NCBI GenBank assembly: GCA_026391655.1
Contig: JAPLDR010000055.1
Span: 1 to 64,000 of the forward strand
Length of the DNA: 64,000 nt
Source: Bacteroidia bacterium
GTDB taxonomy: Bacteria; Bacteroidota; Bacteroidia; Bacteroidales; Prolixibacteraceae
Direction of reading: 5' to 3'
A program made the position numbers and the translations under genes. This document shows, piece by piece, positions 17,022 to 25,765 of the stretch (within the stretch, counting starts at the first letter, position 1; each line of letters begins with the position of its first letter). Below the pieces are notes generated by a model. The model did not search any database, was not told where the DNA came from, and was given only the letters and a program-made list of their open reading frames with translations.

Positions 17022-17534
17022 CTACTTAATCCCTAATTTGGTTTTAACCAATGATATCAAATCAACAGACTGTTCAGAATGGTATAACACGCCATTAACT
17101 TCGAAAACATATAGAAGGCCTTGTTCTTTAGCAACTTCAGTGATCGCTTTACGTGCTTTTTCGATTACGGGTTGAAATTGCTTGGATTCTTCTTTCTGAA
17201 GGCTCTCCTGTGCAGTTTGCTGGAAAGTTTGAATCCTTTCCTGAATACTTTGAACTTCGTCCTGTTTGGCTTTTAGCAATGCTTCGTTGGCATCTTTTGC
17301 CTGAGCCAAAGCAACATACTCTTTGCCTTTTTCACTATATTCTTTTTGCATTGCGGCGAGCTGAGTTTCAAGTGTAGTCTGAACTTTTTCAAGGTTAACT
17401 CTGGCAACTTCTCTTTCGGGCATTGCCTGAAGCAGCGCCTGAAAATCAATATGACCGAATTTTAAAGTCTGGGCAGATAAACTTCCCGTAAAAAGAACGG
17501 AACAAAATACTATTGCTTTTAAAAAATTTCTCAT
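17022..17534 (-). CDS. OmpH/Skp family periplasmic chaperone (second copy)
   Basis: Protein of 170 residues from ATG 17534 (a longer frame starts at 17591 but delays the signal peptide). Signal peptide MRNFLKAIVFCSVLFTGSLSAQ, then LKFGHIDFQALLQAMPE. A long Gln/Glu/Lys-rich coiled coil forms the grasping arms (about residues 45-130), and the chain closes with a short beta end (LLYVFEVNGVLYHS). Skp-type proteins hold unfolded outer-membrane proteins in the periplasm and hand them to BamA, whose gene is two genes upstream. Tandem skp paralogs next to bamA are usual in Bacteroidota. Confidence 0.9.
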   Translation of the reverse strand: MRNFLKAIVFCSVLFTGSLSAQTLKFGHIDFQALLQAMPEREVARVNLEKVQTTLETQLAAMQKEYSEKGKEYVALAQAKDANEALLKAKQDEVQSIQERIQTFQQTAQESLQKEESKQFQPVIEKARKAITEVAKEQGLLYVFEVNGVLYHSEQSVDLISLVKTKLGIK

Positions 17535-17574
17535 GTTGGTTTTTGATTTAAAATTTGTTCGCAAATATATATCT

Positions 17575-18090
17575 TTAATTCTTATATCCAAGTTTCTGAA
17601 GGATCTGGTCGCTCAAATCATACTTAGAATTCGTATAAATCATTGAAAGACTCCCCGCTTTGTCAAAAATAATTGAGTAAGCTCCTTGTTCTGCAACCTC
17701 CTGAATTACTTTAAATACATCATCCTGAATCGGTTTTATCAAGGCCTGACGCTTTTGATAAAGATCTCCTTCAGCTCCAAAGTACTGCCGCTGTAATTTC
17801 TTATATTCCTTTTCTTTGGTAATGATCATATCTTCCCGTTTCCTTTTCATATCGTCAGACAGTAATACTGCTTCTGCCTGAAAATCCTTATACATTTTGT
17901 CCAACTCAGCATGAAGCGTCTCAAGCTCCTTCTGGTATTGCTGCGAAACTTTATCAAGCTGTTCCTGAGCCGCTTTATAAGAAGGTATATTCCCGAGAAT
18001 ATACTGAGTATCAACATAAGCATATTTTTGGGCAAAGCCAAGACCGACTGAAACGGTAAAAAACAGCAGAATTAGTACTAATTTTTTCAT
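17575..18090 (-). CDS. OmpH/Skp family periplasmic chaperone (first copy)
   Basis: Protein of 171 residues from ATG 18090 (a TTG lies two codons upstream). Signal peptide MKKLVLILLFFTVSVGLGFAQ, then KYAYVDTQYILGNIPSY, the standard Skp start. The coiled-coil arms are Lys/Glu/Gln-rich (KREDMIITKEKEYKKLQRQYF), and the C-terminal strand is YSIIFDKAGSLSMIY. It is the first of two skp genes behind bamA, 98 bases after its stop. Role as for the family: periplasmic holdase for outer-membrane proteins. Confidence 0.9.
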   Translation of the reverse strand: MKKLVLILLFFTVSVGLGFAQKYAYVDTQYILGNIPSYKAAQEQLDKVSQQYQKELETLHAELDKMYKDFQAEAVLLSDDMKRKREDMIITKEKEYKKLQRQYFGAEGDLYQKRQALIKPIQDDVFKVIQEVAEQGAYSIIFDKAGSLSMIYTNSKYDLSDQILQKLGYKN

Positions 18091-18188
18091 AATCAAAAGT
18101 GTTAATTTTAAAATATTCTGGCAAAAATCAGACCAAACAAACCTTGATGACCATGCAACATGTTAAATAATGTTAGCAAACATTCATT

Positions 18189-20756
18189 TTAGAATTGTTG
18201 TCCCATGATAAAGTGGAATTGACTGCCTCCTGTTCCTTTGGTATATCCATCGTCAAACCCATAACCCCAGTCAAATCCCATTAAACCGAACATTGGCAGG
18301 AAGATACGAACTCCAAGACCTGCAGACCGCTTAATGGCAAATGGATTGTAATCGGCAAAATCGTACCACGAATTACCGGCTTCGAGAAAACCTAAACCAT
18401 ATATTGTGGCCGATTGACTCAAAGTTATCGGATACCTTAATTCCATGGTTATCTTCTCGTATATATTACCTCCGTTTGCCGGAGTAACCGAGTTATTTTC
18501 GTAGCCTCTCAATCCAACGATGTCACTGCCATACATACTATAACCCGACATTCCATCACCCCCTAACCGGAAAGATTCGAAAGGCGAACGGAGGTTTTTA
18601 TTATAATAGCCGAGGAACCCGGTTTCGAATTTCGTACGCAAAACAAGTTTACTGTTTAAGCTAAGCGGTGTAAAAACATCACCTTTAAACACCCACTTAT
18701 GGAACTCGATAAGACTATAACGTTCTTCGGCAGTTAAAGTAGAACTACTATAGTCTTTCTTTGAGAAGAGTGAATACGGTGGTGTGAACTGCACCATAAA
18801 TGAAAAGTTGGAACCAGTTTTGGTATATAAAGGATTATCCGTAGAATTGCGGCCAAATACCGTTTTAAAGCTCAGATTGTTTGACTTACCATTTTGAAAG
18901 AAAAAATACTTCCAGTTTTGGAGAACATATAACTGATACGACATTTCATGATAAACTGTGAAGAAGTCATCGGGCCATTTTAAACGATAAGCCAGTCCAA
19001 TGGCGCCACCAATAACTCCCATTTTCTCAGTAATTTCATAGTTATATTGGTTATAACCACTTCCATAACCTGATCCATAACCTGATCCGTAATCAGACCC
19101 ATAACCGGATCCGTAGTTCCCGGAATAATTATAATCCTGATTTCCACTTGTTTGCTTTGAATAGTAGATTGAGAAAGTAAATGAATTTGGTTTTTTTCCA
19201 CCCAACCATGGCTCCGTAAAAGAAAAGCTATACGACTGATAATAAGAACCATTTGTCTGCGCACGAAGCGAGAGCGACTGACCGTCGCCTGTAGGAAGTG
19301 GCTTCCAGGCTTTTTTATTGGTAATATTCCGAACGGAGAAGTTTGAAAATTTTAAACCTACGGTACCGACGAACATACCGGCACCCCAACCACCGGAGAG
19401 CTCAATCTGGTCATTGGCACGCTCTTCGAGTTCATAATTAATATCTACTGTCCCGTCTTCCGGATGAGGAACAACATCCGGTTTAATCGTTTCGGGGTTA
19501 AAGTGACCCAATTGTGATAATTCTCTTACCGAACGGATAATATTCTCTTTACTGAACAACTGGCCGGGTCGCGTGTAAAGTTCGCGTCGGGCAACATGTT
19601 CGTTGGTTTTAGTGTTTCCTTTAATTCCAATCTCGTTGATAGTGGCCTGAGAACCTTCAACCATTCGCATTTCGAAGTCAATGGAGTCATTCTCCACATT
19701 AACCTCAACCGGATTCAGGTTGAAAAAAAGATAACCTGAGTTAAGGTACAAATTTGATACAGCATCATCATCTTCGGTAAGCCTTTTATCCAGCAATTTC
19801 TGGTCAAAGATGTCGCCCTTCTTAATCCCAAGAACCCTGTTTAGCTGAACATCGGTATAGACTGTATTTCCCACCCAACGGATATTCCTGAAAAAGTATC
19901 TTCTTCCCTCATCAATCCAATATTTCAGGTGAACTGCATTCCTCAAAGTATCTTTGGTGACAGAATCGGCTACAATTATTGCATCGCGGTAACCTTTTTC
20001 GTTATACTTCTTAATCAGGTTTATTTTGTCCTCCTCGAACTTATCTTCCAGAAATTTTTTGGAAGAGAAAAAGTTCCTCAGTTTTTTGGCCTTTGTTTTC
20101 TTCATTGCTTTTTCCAGTTCGGCCGTTTTAAGCGATTTAACACCTACGAACTCGATTTTACCAATCTTGACTTTCGTTTTCTTATTTACGTTGATGTCGA
20201 GTATCACCTGATTCACCTTGGCAGTATCATCGCGCTGAACAATATTTATTTCAGTATTGTAGAAACCTTTAGCCTGAAAGATTCCAAGAATCTGACGTTG
20301 TGCTGTATTAATCAGGTTGTCAGTAACCTGGCCACCTATAAGCAACATGACCTTCTTTTCGATATCCTCCCGTTCACTCTTCGAAATACCCTTATAGTTC
20401 TTCTGCGAAAGCCGGGGACGTTCCTGAAGGTAAATGTCGAGCCAGATTTTACTTCCAACTATTTTTGTTGCAGAAATTCTGACATCTGAAAAAAGTCCCT
20501 GACGCCAGTATTTCTTTAATGCTGAAGTGATCTGATCGCCCGGAATTGTGATTTCGTCACCGATTGTTAATCCTGACAGATTTTTAAGTACTTCGGTATC
20601 CAGAAATCGGATACCGCTCACTTCAATCCCCGCCACGGTATACTTTTTCGCACTATCGTAATAGATTGAAAAATTCGTACTATCTGCAACTACCTGGGAA
20701 AATAGGTTTAAACTACCAAATATTGCCAGGGAAAAAATTATCAGTTTTTTGTACAT
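18189..20756 (-). CDS. bamA: Outer membrane assembly factor BamA
   Basis: Protein of 855 residues, the central pore of the BAM complex that folds outer-membrane proteins. After a signal peptide (IIFSLAIFGSLNLFSQ) come the POTRA domains (VAGIEVSGIRFLDTEVL, VKIGKIEFVGVKSLKTAEL, FFRNIRWVGNTVYTDVQL, INEIGIKGNTKTNEHV), then the beta barrel. The barrel includes the conserved LRGYENNSVTP and closes with SQFHFIMGQQF, ending in Phe. A surface-loop region has a Gly-Ser-Tyr repeat encoded by 12-base units. It starts 2 bases after the uppS stop and is followed by the two skp genes, the conserved Bacteroidota order. Confidence 0.96.
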   Translation of the reverse strand: MYKKLIIFSLAIFGSLNLFSQVVADSTNFSIYYDSAKKYTVAGIEVSGIRFLDTEVLKNLSGLTIGDEITIPGDQITSALKKYWRQGLFSDVRISATKIVGSKIWLDIYLQERPRLSQKNYKGISKSEREDIEKKVMLLIGGQVTDNLINTAQRQILGIFQAKGFYNTEINIVQRDDTAKVNQVILDINVNKKTKVKIGKIEFVGVKSLKTAELEKAMKKTKAKKLRNFFSSKKFLEDKFEEDKINLIKKYNEKGYRDAIIVADSVTKDTLRNAVHLKYWIDEGRRYFFRNIRWVGNTVYTDVQLNRVLGIKKGDIFDQKLLDKRLTEDDDAVSNLYLNSGYLFFNLNPVEVNVENDSIDFEMRMVEGSQATINEIGIKGNTKTNEHVARRELYTRPGQLFSKENIIRSVRELSQLGHFNPETIKPDVVPHPEDGTVDINYELEERANDQIELSGGWGAGMFVGTVGLKFSNFSVRNITNKKAWKPLPTGDGQSLSLRAQTNGSYYQSYSFSFTEPWLGGKKPNSFTFSIYYSKQTSGNQDYNYSGNYGSGYGSDYGSGYGSGYGSGYNQYNYEITEKMGVIGGAIGLAYRLKWPDDFFTVYHEMSYQLYVLQNWKYFFFQNGKSNNLSFKTVFGRNSTDNPLYTKTGSNFSFMVQFTPPYSLFSKKDYSSSTLTAEERYSLIEFHKWVFKGDVFTPLSLNSKLVLRTKFETGFLGYYNKNLRSPFESFRLGGDGMSGYSMYGSDIVGLRGYENNSVTPANGGNIYEKITMELRYPITLSQSATIYGLGFLEAGNSWYDFADYNPFAIKRSAGLGVRIFLPMFGLMGFDWGYGFDDGYTKGTGGSQFHFIMGQQF
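19056..19115. repeat. Five 12-base tandem repeats inside bamA
   Basis: Units such as ACCTGATCCATA and ACCTGATCCGTA (plus-strand reading) repeat five times in frame, encoding YGSG/YGSD blocks of a predicted extracellular barrel loop. Copy-number change would lengthen or shorten the loop without a frameshift. Confidence 0.8.
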
Positions 20757-20758
20757 TT

Positions 20759-21499
20759 TTAGCTTCTGATTTGTTCACTTGTTTTTCCAAATCTTCTCTC
20801 TCTACGCTGGAAATCGCCTATGGCTTCAAACAAATTCTCCTTACGAAAATCCGGCCATAAAATAGGTGTAAAATAAAATTCACTATATGCAATCTGCCAA
20901 AGCAGGAAATTGCTGATCCGGTATTCACCACTCGTTCTGATCAATAACTCGGGGTCAGGAATTCCAACCGTCGAAAGATGACTCGCAAACATGTTTTCGT
21001 TGATCTGATTTTCACTCACTTCACCGTTCTTTGCTTTACAAACAATTTTCTTTACCGCTTCGAGGATTTCCCAACGACCCGAATAACTTAAAGCAAGAAT
21101 CAGGTTAAGTCCGGTATTTGATGAAGTACTTTGAACTGCTTCAGAAAGCTTTAACTGAACATCGGGAGGTAACGAAGCAAGATTGCCAATAGCAAGCATC
21201 TTTACGTTCTTTTCGTTAAGATTATCGGTTTCCTGAACAATTGCATGAACCAGAAGCGACATCAGGGCATTTACCTCATCTTTAGGCCGATCCCAGTTTT
21301 CAGTTGAAAAGGCATAAAGCGTAAGGTATTCAACTCCTGATTCTCCGGCTCCTTCAACAACTGAACGCACAGCATCAACTCCCTGAGTATGCCCGAAAAT
21401 CCTGTCATTTCCATGCAGCTCGGCCCAGCGACCGTTCCCATCCATAATTACTGCTACATGGCGTGGGATATAATTCTTCTTCAGTTCATCAAGGATCAT
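20759..21499 (-). CDS. uppS: Isoprenyl transferase (undecaprenyl diphosphate synthase)
   Basis: Protein of 246 residues that condenses isopentenyl diphosphates onto farnesyl diphosphate to give the C55 lipid carrier for cell-wall and O-antigen synthesis. It has the cis-prenyltransferase signature HVAVIMDGNGRWAELHG (catalytic Asp, phosphate-binding Gly-Arg), YLTLYAFSTENWDRP, and near the end IRTSGEYRISNFLLWQIAYSEFYFT. It lies between porG and bamA with gaps of 3 and 2 bases, so translation is tightly coupled. Cytosolic, membrane-associated. Confidence 0.96.
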   Translation of the reverse strand: MILDELKKNYIPRHVAVIMDGNGRWAELHGNDRIFGHTQGVDAVRSVVEGAGESGVEYLTLYAFSTENWDRPKDEVNALMSLLVHAIVQETDNLNEKNVKMLAIGNLASLPPDVQLKLSEAVQSTSSNTGLNLILALSYSGRWEILEAVKKIVCKAKNGEVSENQINENMFASHLSTVGIPDPELLIRTSGEYRISNFLLWQIAYSEFYFTPILWPDFRKENLFEAIGDFQRRERRFGKTSEQIRS

Positions 21500-21502
21500 T
21501 TC

Positions 21503-22366
21503 TTATTTTTTGATCTTATCATAAATTGCGCAATTCCCCTTGCTGCTCCACAATTGGTAACATAACGAAACCGCAAACGTGGCATACCAGTCATTGTTAT
21601 TCAATTGCATTTTTGAAACCTTATCAGGATATTGATACGTTCCATTGATAACAGCAGGATTAGTTGGATCGATAATAAATCTTTTCGGATCATCCAGATT
21701 GTCAATATTATCTGAAAAGGTCTTTCGCACAATTACCTCTACAATTCCACCCAATCTTTTTGAAAGATTAAACTTTATACCTGCGCCAACCGGAATTGTA
21801 ACTGTTAATACATCGAAATTATTCGTCTTGTTTAGGTTTGCATCCAAATATGGCGCATACAGCCCGCTTCCGATAGTAGTCTCAAAAGGATTAAGAATAT
21901 AAGATCCTGAGCGCAAAGCTCTGGAAAAAAATCCTCCTAAGCCAACCTCCACAAATGGTGTAAAGGCCTCTTTCTTTGTGCTTCCCAATTTATAGTTCCG
22001 GAAATTAAATTCAAACAATGCTTCAACACTTTGGAACGAACGGCTAAAATTATAAGCAAAAAGAGGATCTTTTTGATACTCCTCAGGAACAACACGTATT
22101 CCCGATTGACCAATATTTGCATCACTAAAAAAACCTTCGGCTTTCAGATTCCCGGTAAACAGCTGACCCCTTGCTGCCAAACGCTTGTTGAAATTCCAGC
22201 GGCCCAGAATACCAAACACAGGAGTGATTGATTTGGAGAAACCGGCATTTTCAATATCGCCCCAATAAGTTGCACCAGCAACCTGAATACCAAGCTCAGT
22301 CGTTTGTTGTGACATGACGCAATGACTTGACATGATGAGTATTATGGCTACTATCAACTTTCTCAT
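21503..22366 (-). CDS. porG: DUF6089 outer-membrane protein, PorG-like T9SS component
   Basis: Protein of 287 residues from ATG 22366 (TTG codons upstream are ignored). Signal peptide MRKLIVAIILIMSSHCVMSQ, then TELGIQVAGATYWGDIENAGF, the hallmark start of the DUF6089/PorG family, followed by an eight-to-ten-strand beta barrel. In Porphyromonas gingivalis porG sits directly before uppS, bamA and two skp genes, exactly as here, and its product anchors the PorK-PorN ring of the type IX secretion system in the outer membrane. The assignment rests on this synteny plus the start motif. The window also contains a T9SS sorting signal (giant protein). Confidence 0.8.
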   Translation of the reverse strand: MRKLIVAIILIMSSHCVMSQQTTELGIQVAGATYWGDIENAGFSKSITPVFGILGRWNFNKRLAARGQLFTGNLKAEGFFSDANIGQSGIRVVPEEYQKDPLFAYNFSRSFQSVEALFEFNFRNYKLGSTKKEAFTPFVEVGLGGFFSRALRSGSYILNPFETTIGSGLYAPYLDANLNKTNNFDVLTVTIPVGAGIKFNLSKRLGGIVEVIVRKTFSDNIDNLDDPKRFIIDPTNPAVINGTYQYPDKVSKMQLNNNDWYATFAVSLCYQLWSSKGNCAIYDKIKK

Positions 22367-22526
22367 TTGCAACAATATTCGGTGAATTTATTCAAAATAT
22401 CGATCCTGATAACTATCATGTTTTTACTAAAGGTTACAAAAGTAATAGATTAACCCTAATTTCCTTTTTTTCGGACAAAATTTAACGGATAAAAATTAGG
22501 AATCTAACTGAAACCGGGAAATTATT

Positions 22527-23405
22527 TCAATTACGTTTGTCGATCCCCCACATCAGTTTATTTCGGAGAGTGCTATAAAATGACAGATTATCAAATTGTA
22601 ACACATTGACCGAAAACCCGGCTTTACTTAATCTCATCTCGACATCAGAACCAAAAGCATCTGAGCGTGAATCCAATGAAGCCATAAAACGCTCTCCACG
22701 ACCTTCTACCCTTAGTTTTATCTCCTCACTATCAGGAATTACCACGGGGCGAATTGCCAGATTATGCGGAGCAATGGGTGCGATGATAAAATTCGCTGCT
22801 GTCGGAGTAATAATCGGACCACCAACGCTCAAAGAATAAGCGGTTGATCCGGTGGGAGTTGAAACTATTAAACCATCAGCCCAATAGGAATTCAGGTAGT
22901 CTTTCCCAACCTCAACATGCACTGTAATCATTTGCGAAGTTTCCTGTTTATGCACTGTAAACTCGTTTAAAGCATAAGGAAAATCTGAAAATAACCCTAA
23001 ATCGTTTTCCAGTCTGATCAAAGAACGCGGTTGCAGATAATATTTATTAGCGAAAAAGCGTTCAAGAGCACTTTCAAGTTCCTGTTGAGCCACATCGGCT
23101 AAAAATCCAAGTCGTCCGCTGTTGATCCCAACCATCGGAATTCCTGAATCCCTGACCAGGGAAATTGCTTCAAGGAAAGCCCCGTCACCTCCGATACTGA
23201 AGAAAAAGTCGACATTTCGTAATTCACTGTGATTCGAAAAGTCGGTTACTTCTTTAGGATCGATGTCTATTTCGCTCCGCATATATTCCAAAAAAGGCCG
23301 ATATACGGTAACCTCTACACGATGTAGATGCAATATCCCGAACAAACGTTTCAAGCTATCGTGAAAAACAGGACTAATGTTTCGGCCAAAAATAGCAATT
23401 CTCAT
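22527..23405 (-). CDS. nadK: NAD kinase
   Basis: Protein of 292 residues that phosphorylates NAD to NADP. It has the catalytic FSIGGDGAFLEAI (variant of GGDGT), the loop GINSGRLGFLAD, YALNEFTVH and the nucleotide-binding DGLIVSTPTGSTAYSLSVGGPI. Cytosolic. It lies between the CBS-domain gene (15-base gap) and porG (160-base gap). The nadK-porG-uppS-bamA order is common in Bacteroidota. Confidence 0.95.
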   Translation of the reverse strand: MRIAIFGRNISPVFHDSLKRLFGILHLHRVEVTVYRPFLEYMRSEIDIDPKEVTDFSNHSELRNVDFFFSIGGDGAFLEAISLVRDSGIPMVGINSGRLGFLADVAQQELESALERFFANKYYLQPRSLIRLENDLGLFSDFPYALNEFTVHKQETSQMITVHVEVGKDYLNSYWADGLIVSTPTGSTAYSLSVGGPIITPTAANFIIAPIAPHNLAIRPVVIPDSEEIKLRVEGRGERFMASLDSRSDAFGSDVEMRLSKAGFSVNVLQFDNLSFYSTLRNKLMWGIDKRN

Positions 23406-23420
23406 TTAATTAACTGGTAT

Positions 23421-24092
23421 TTAAACGTTTATATATCTCATAAATTGATCATACCGATCATCAAATAGACCTTTAATTTGTGACTGATCCATGTATATGG
23501 CCTTGATCAGATAATCATAGCGCGCAAAAGTCTGAATAATTCCCGAAAGTTCAACAACATTTACTTTTATTGTAACGTCAAGTTCTTTCGAAAACGGGGA
23601 AGGTTTATGAATATAAAGACTCAGAATACGTGCATCATTTCCTTCGATGATCTGAGATATCTGAGAAAGAGAATAATTAATTTCAGTAAGTTCGAGTACT
23701 ATAATTCCACCTGGCTCATTGGATGAAAACAGTTCGGTTAGTTTAAAGGCAAGATCAGTGCGCGAAATGGATCCCATGTAAGAATGGTCTTCTTTGAGCA
23801 CCGGAACAATCGAGACTCCACAGCCCAGCGCAACGCCCACCACTTCAAAAATATGTTGGTTGGCATGCACATGAGGTTGCAAAAGGTTCGGACTGATGTA
23901 CTTTTCAATCTTCTCGTCGAAGTTTTCGGCATCGTAAATATCTTTATCAGACACGACCCCGAAATACTCTTTTCCAACCACGACCGGAAGATGCGAAACA
24001 CGAAATATCTCCATTAGTGTCAACACTTTAGAACCAATCTCTTCGAGTGTAACGGTTGGAATGGATTCTGTAATCAAATTTTCTGCTATCAC
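23421..24092 (-). CDS. CBS-domain pair protein (AcuB-like)
   Basis: Protein of 223 residues with two CBS domains: residues about 1-60 (LITESIPTVTLEEIGSKVLTLMEIFRVSHLPVV) and 75-130 (PHVHANQHIFEVVGVALGCGVSIVPVLKEDHSYMGSISRTDLAFKL). A C-terminal ACT-like stretch follows (GGIIVLELTEINYSLSQISQIIEGNDARILSLY). Such proteins sense adenine nucleotides; the target is unknown. The start is GTG 24092: an in-frame TAA lies six codons upstream and no ATG intervenes. It is divergent from pdxJ and precedes nadK with a 15-base gap, so they are likely cotranscribed. Confidence 0.85.
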   Translation of the reverse strand: MIAENLITESIPTVTLEEIGSKVLTLMEIFRVSHLPVVVGKEYFGVVSDKDIYDAENFDEKIEKYISPNLLQPHVHANQHIFEVVGVALGCGVSIVPVLKEDHSYMGSISRTDLAFKLTELFSSNEPGGIIVLELTEINYSLSQISQIIEGNDARILSLYIHKPSPFSKELDVTIKVNVVELSGIIQTFARYDYLIKAIYMDQSQIKGLFDDRYDQFMRYINV

Positions 24093-24166
24093 GATTATTG
24101 CATTAATTTGTTATCAAATTCGAATCAAAGTTGTAAATTGCACACCAAATCAGTGAATCAAACACT

Positions 24167-24880
24167 ATGACACGTTTAAGTGTAAATAGAAACAAAATAG
24201 CAACACTGCGAAACACCCGACAGGGAAATACGCCGAATGTTAAGCTTGCAGCCATAAATTGTGAAGAATTTGGTGCGGAAGGGATTACTGTTCATCCCCG
24301 ACCCGACGAACGCCATATCCGTTATTCGGATGTAAGAGAGTTAAGGCCAATTATTACCACCGAATTCAATATTGAAGGATATCCTTCAGAATCGTTTCTC
24401 GATCTGGTATTCGAGGTAAAACCCGATCAGGTAACACTTGTTCCTGATGCTCACGATGCTATAACTTCAAATGCAGGATGGGACACCATCGCTCACAAGG
24501 ATTTTTTGACCGAAGTGGTTGCAAAATTGAAAAAAGATGGAATACGTGTCTCGCTGTTTGTAGGAGCTGATAGTAAAATGGTTGAAGGAGCTGCAATCAT
24601 CGGCGCTGATCGCATTGAGCTGTATACCGAGCCTTATGCCACAGCATTTCCTTTCAATCCCGATCAGGCTGTCGCACCTTTTATTCAGGCAGCCAAAGTT
24701 GCCGCTGATCATCAGCTCGGTGTAAATGCGGGGCACGACCTAAGCCTTGAGAATCTGAAATTCTTCAACCAGTCGATCCCTAATCTACTCGAGGTTTCAA
24801 TCGGTCATGCGCTGATTTCAGACGCATTATACCTGGGACTCGAACTGACGATACTCAAATATAAAGAGTGCTTGAGATAG
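24167..24880 (+). CDS. pdxJ: Pyridoxine 5'-phosphate synthase
   Basis: Protein of 237 residues, a TIM barrel that condenses 1-deoxyxylulose-5-phosphate with 3-amino-2-oxopropyl phosphate to give pyridoxine phosphate (DXP-dependent vitamin B6 route). Family marks: TRLSVNRNKIATLRNTR, GITVHPRPDERHIRYSDV, VTLVPDAHDAITSNAGWD, GVNAGHDLSLENL and EVSIGHALISDALYLGL. Standard length. It is divergent from the CBS gene and is followed by a G-rich spacer and an esterase. Cytosolic. Confidence 0.95.
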   Translation: MTRLSVNRNKIATLRNTRQGNTPNVKLAAINCEEFGAEGITVHPRPDERHIRYSDVRELRPIITTEFNIEGYPSESFLDLVFEVKPDQVTLVPDAHDAITSNAGWDTIAHKDFLTEVVAKLKKDGIRVSLFVGADSKMVEGAAIIGADRIELYTEPYATAFPFNPDQAVAPFIQAAKVAADHQLGVNAGHDLSLENLKFFNQSIPNLLEVSIGHALISDALYLGLELTILKYKECLR

Positions 24881-24901
24881 ATGATGGAGCGAGTTGGCAA
24901 A

Positions 24902-24945
24902 GGGGCAAAGGGGCGATGGGGAGATGGGAAAGAGGGAAAGATGGG
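24902..24945 (+). other. G-run array with G-quadruplex potential
   Basis: Six runs of three or four G on the plus strand, with loops of four to seven bases, at 24902-24905, 24910-24913, 24918-24921, 24926-24928, 24934-24936 and 24943-24945. It fits the G3+N1-7 pattern. It lies 20-63 bases before the esterase ATG, so it would be in the mRNA leader. Confidence 0.55.
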
Positions 24946-24964
24946 AAAATGAGGAACAAATTGA

Positions 24965-25765
24965 ATGACGATTAATTTACATTTCAGAAAATCGGGGCAT
25001 GGTCCGGCACTGGTAATTCTTCATGGACTCTATGGTGCATCGGATAACTGGATTTCGATTGCCAGAAAACTTGAAGAGCAGTTCACTGTTTTTATTCCCG
25101 ATCTTCGCAATCACGGGCATTCGCCACATACTTCTACACACACTTACCAGGATATGGTTGACGATCTTTTTCATTTTTTCAACGATCATCACCTTAAAAA
25201 AGCGACCATTCTTGGCCATAGTATGGGTGGTAAACTCGCGATGATGTTTGCAGCTGAATATCCTGAGTTGATTGCTGGTCTGATTGTTGCCGATATCTCC
25301 CCTAAGAGATATGATTATGATCTTAAAACGGTCTTACAACACGAAGTGATCCTTGGATTAATGGAAGAGCTTAATATGGTAGCTGTAACTTCACGGAAGG
25401 AAATAGATTATTTTTTGTCTGAAAAATTGAAAGATAGTGCGCTACGGCAATTTTTTTTGAAAAATATTCACCGGAACAAAGAGGGCTATTTTGAATGGAA
25501 ATTTAATGTCCCGGTACTCAGGCATGCACTCAATTCTATTATGAGCGAAGTAAATTGTGACTGGTTTGCCGACCGCCGGCCAATCCTTAATTATCCGGTC
25601 ACCTTTATCCGCGGACTTAATTCTGATTATATTACAGATCAGGATATTCCGGCAATCAGAGACATTTATCCCGAAGCACGGATCATCGATATTCCCGATG
25701 CCGGCCACTGGTTACATGCCGAACAACCGGAAAAATTTATTGAAGCTGTGTTAGCGTCCGTATAA
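24965..25765 (+). CDS. Alpha/beta-hydrolase (YbfF-like esterase)
   Basis: Protein of 266 residues without signal peptide. The oxyanion motif VILHGLYGASDNW is near residue 20, the nucleophile elbow LGHSMGGKLAM near residue 93, and the catalytic His in DAGHWLHAEQP near residue 247, with an Asp near GLNSDYIT. This is the pattern of YbfF-type acyl esterases and carboxylesterases. The substrate is unknown. Its last 15 bases overlap the 3' end of the convergent malQ. An unusual G-rich leader precedes it. Confidence 0.85.
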   Translation: MTINLHFRKSGHGPALVILHGLYGASDNWISIARKLEEQFTVFIPDLRNHGHSPHTSTHTYQDMVDDLFHFFNDHHLKKATILGHSMGGKLAMMFAAEYPELIAGLIVADISPKRYDYDLKTVLQHEVILGLMEELNMVAVTSRKEIDYFLSEKLKDSALRQFFLKNIHRNKEGYFEWKFNVPVLRHALNSIMSEVNCDWFADRRPILNYPVTFIRGLNSDYITDQDIPAIRDIYPEARIIDIPDAGHWLHAEQPEKFIEAVLASV

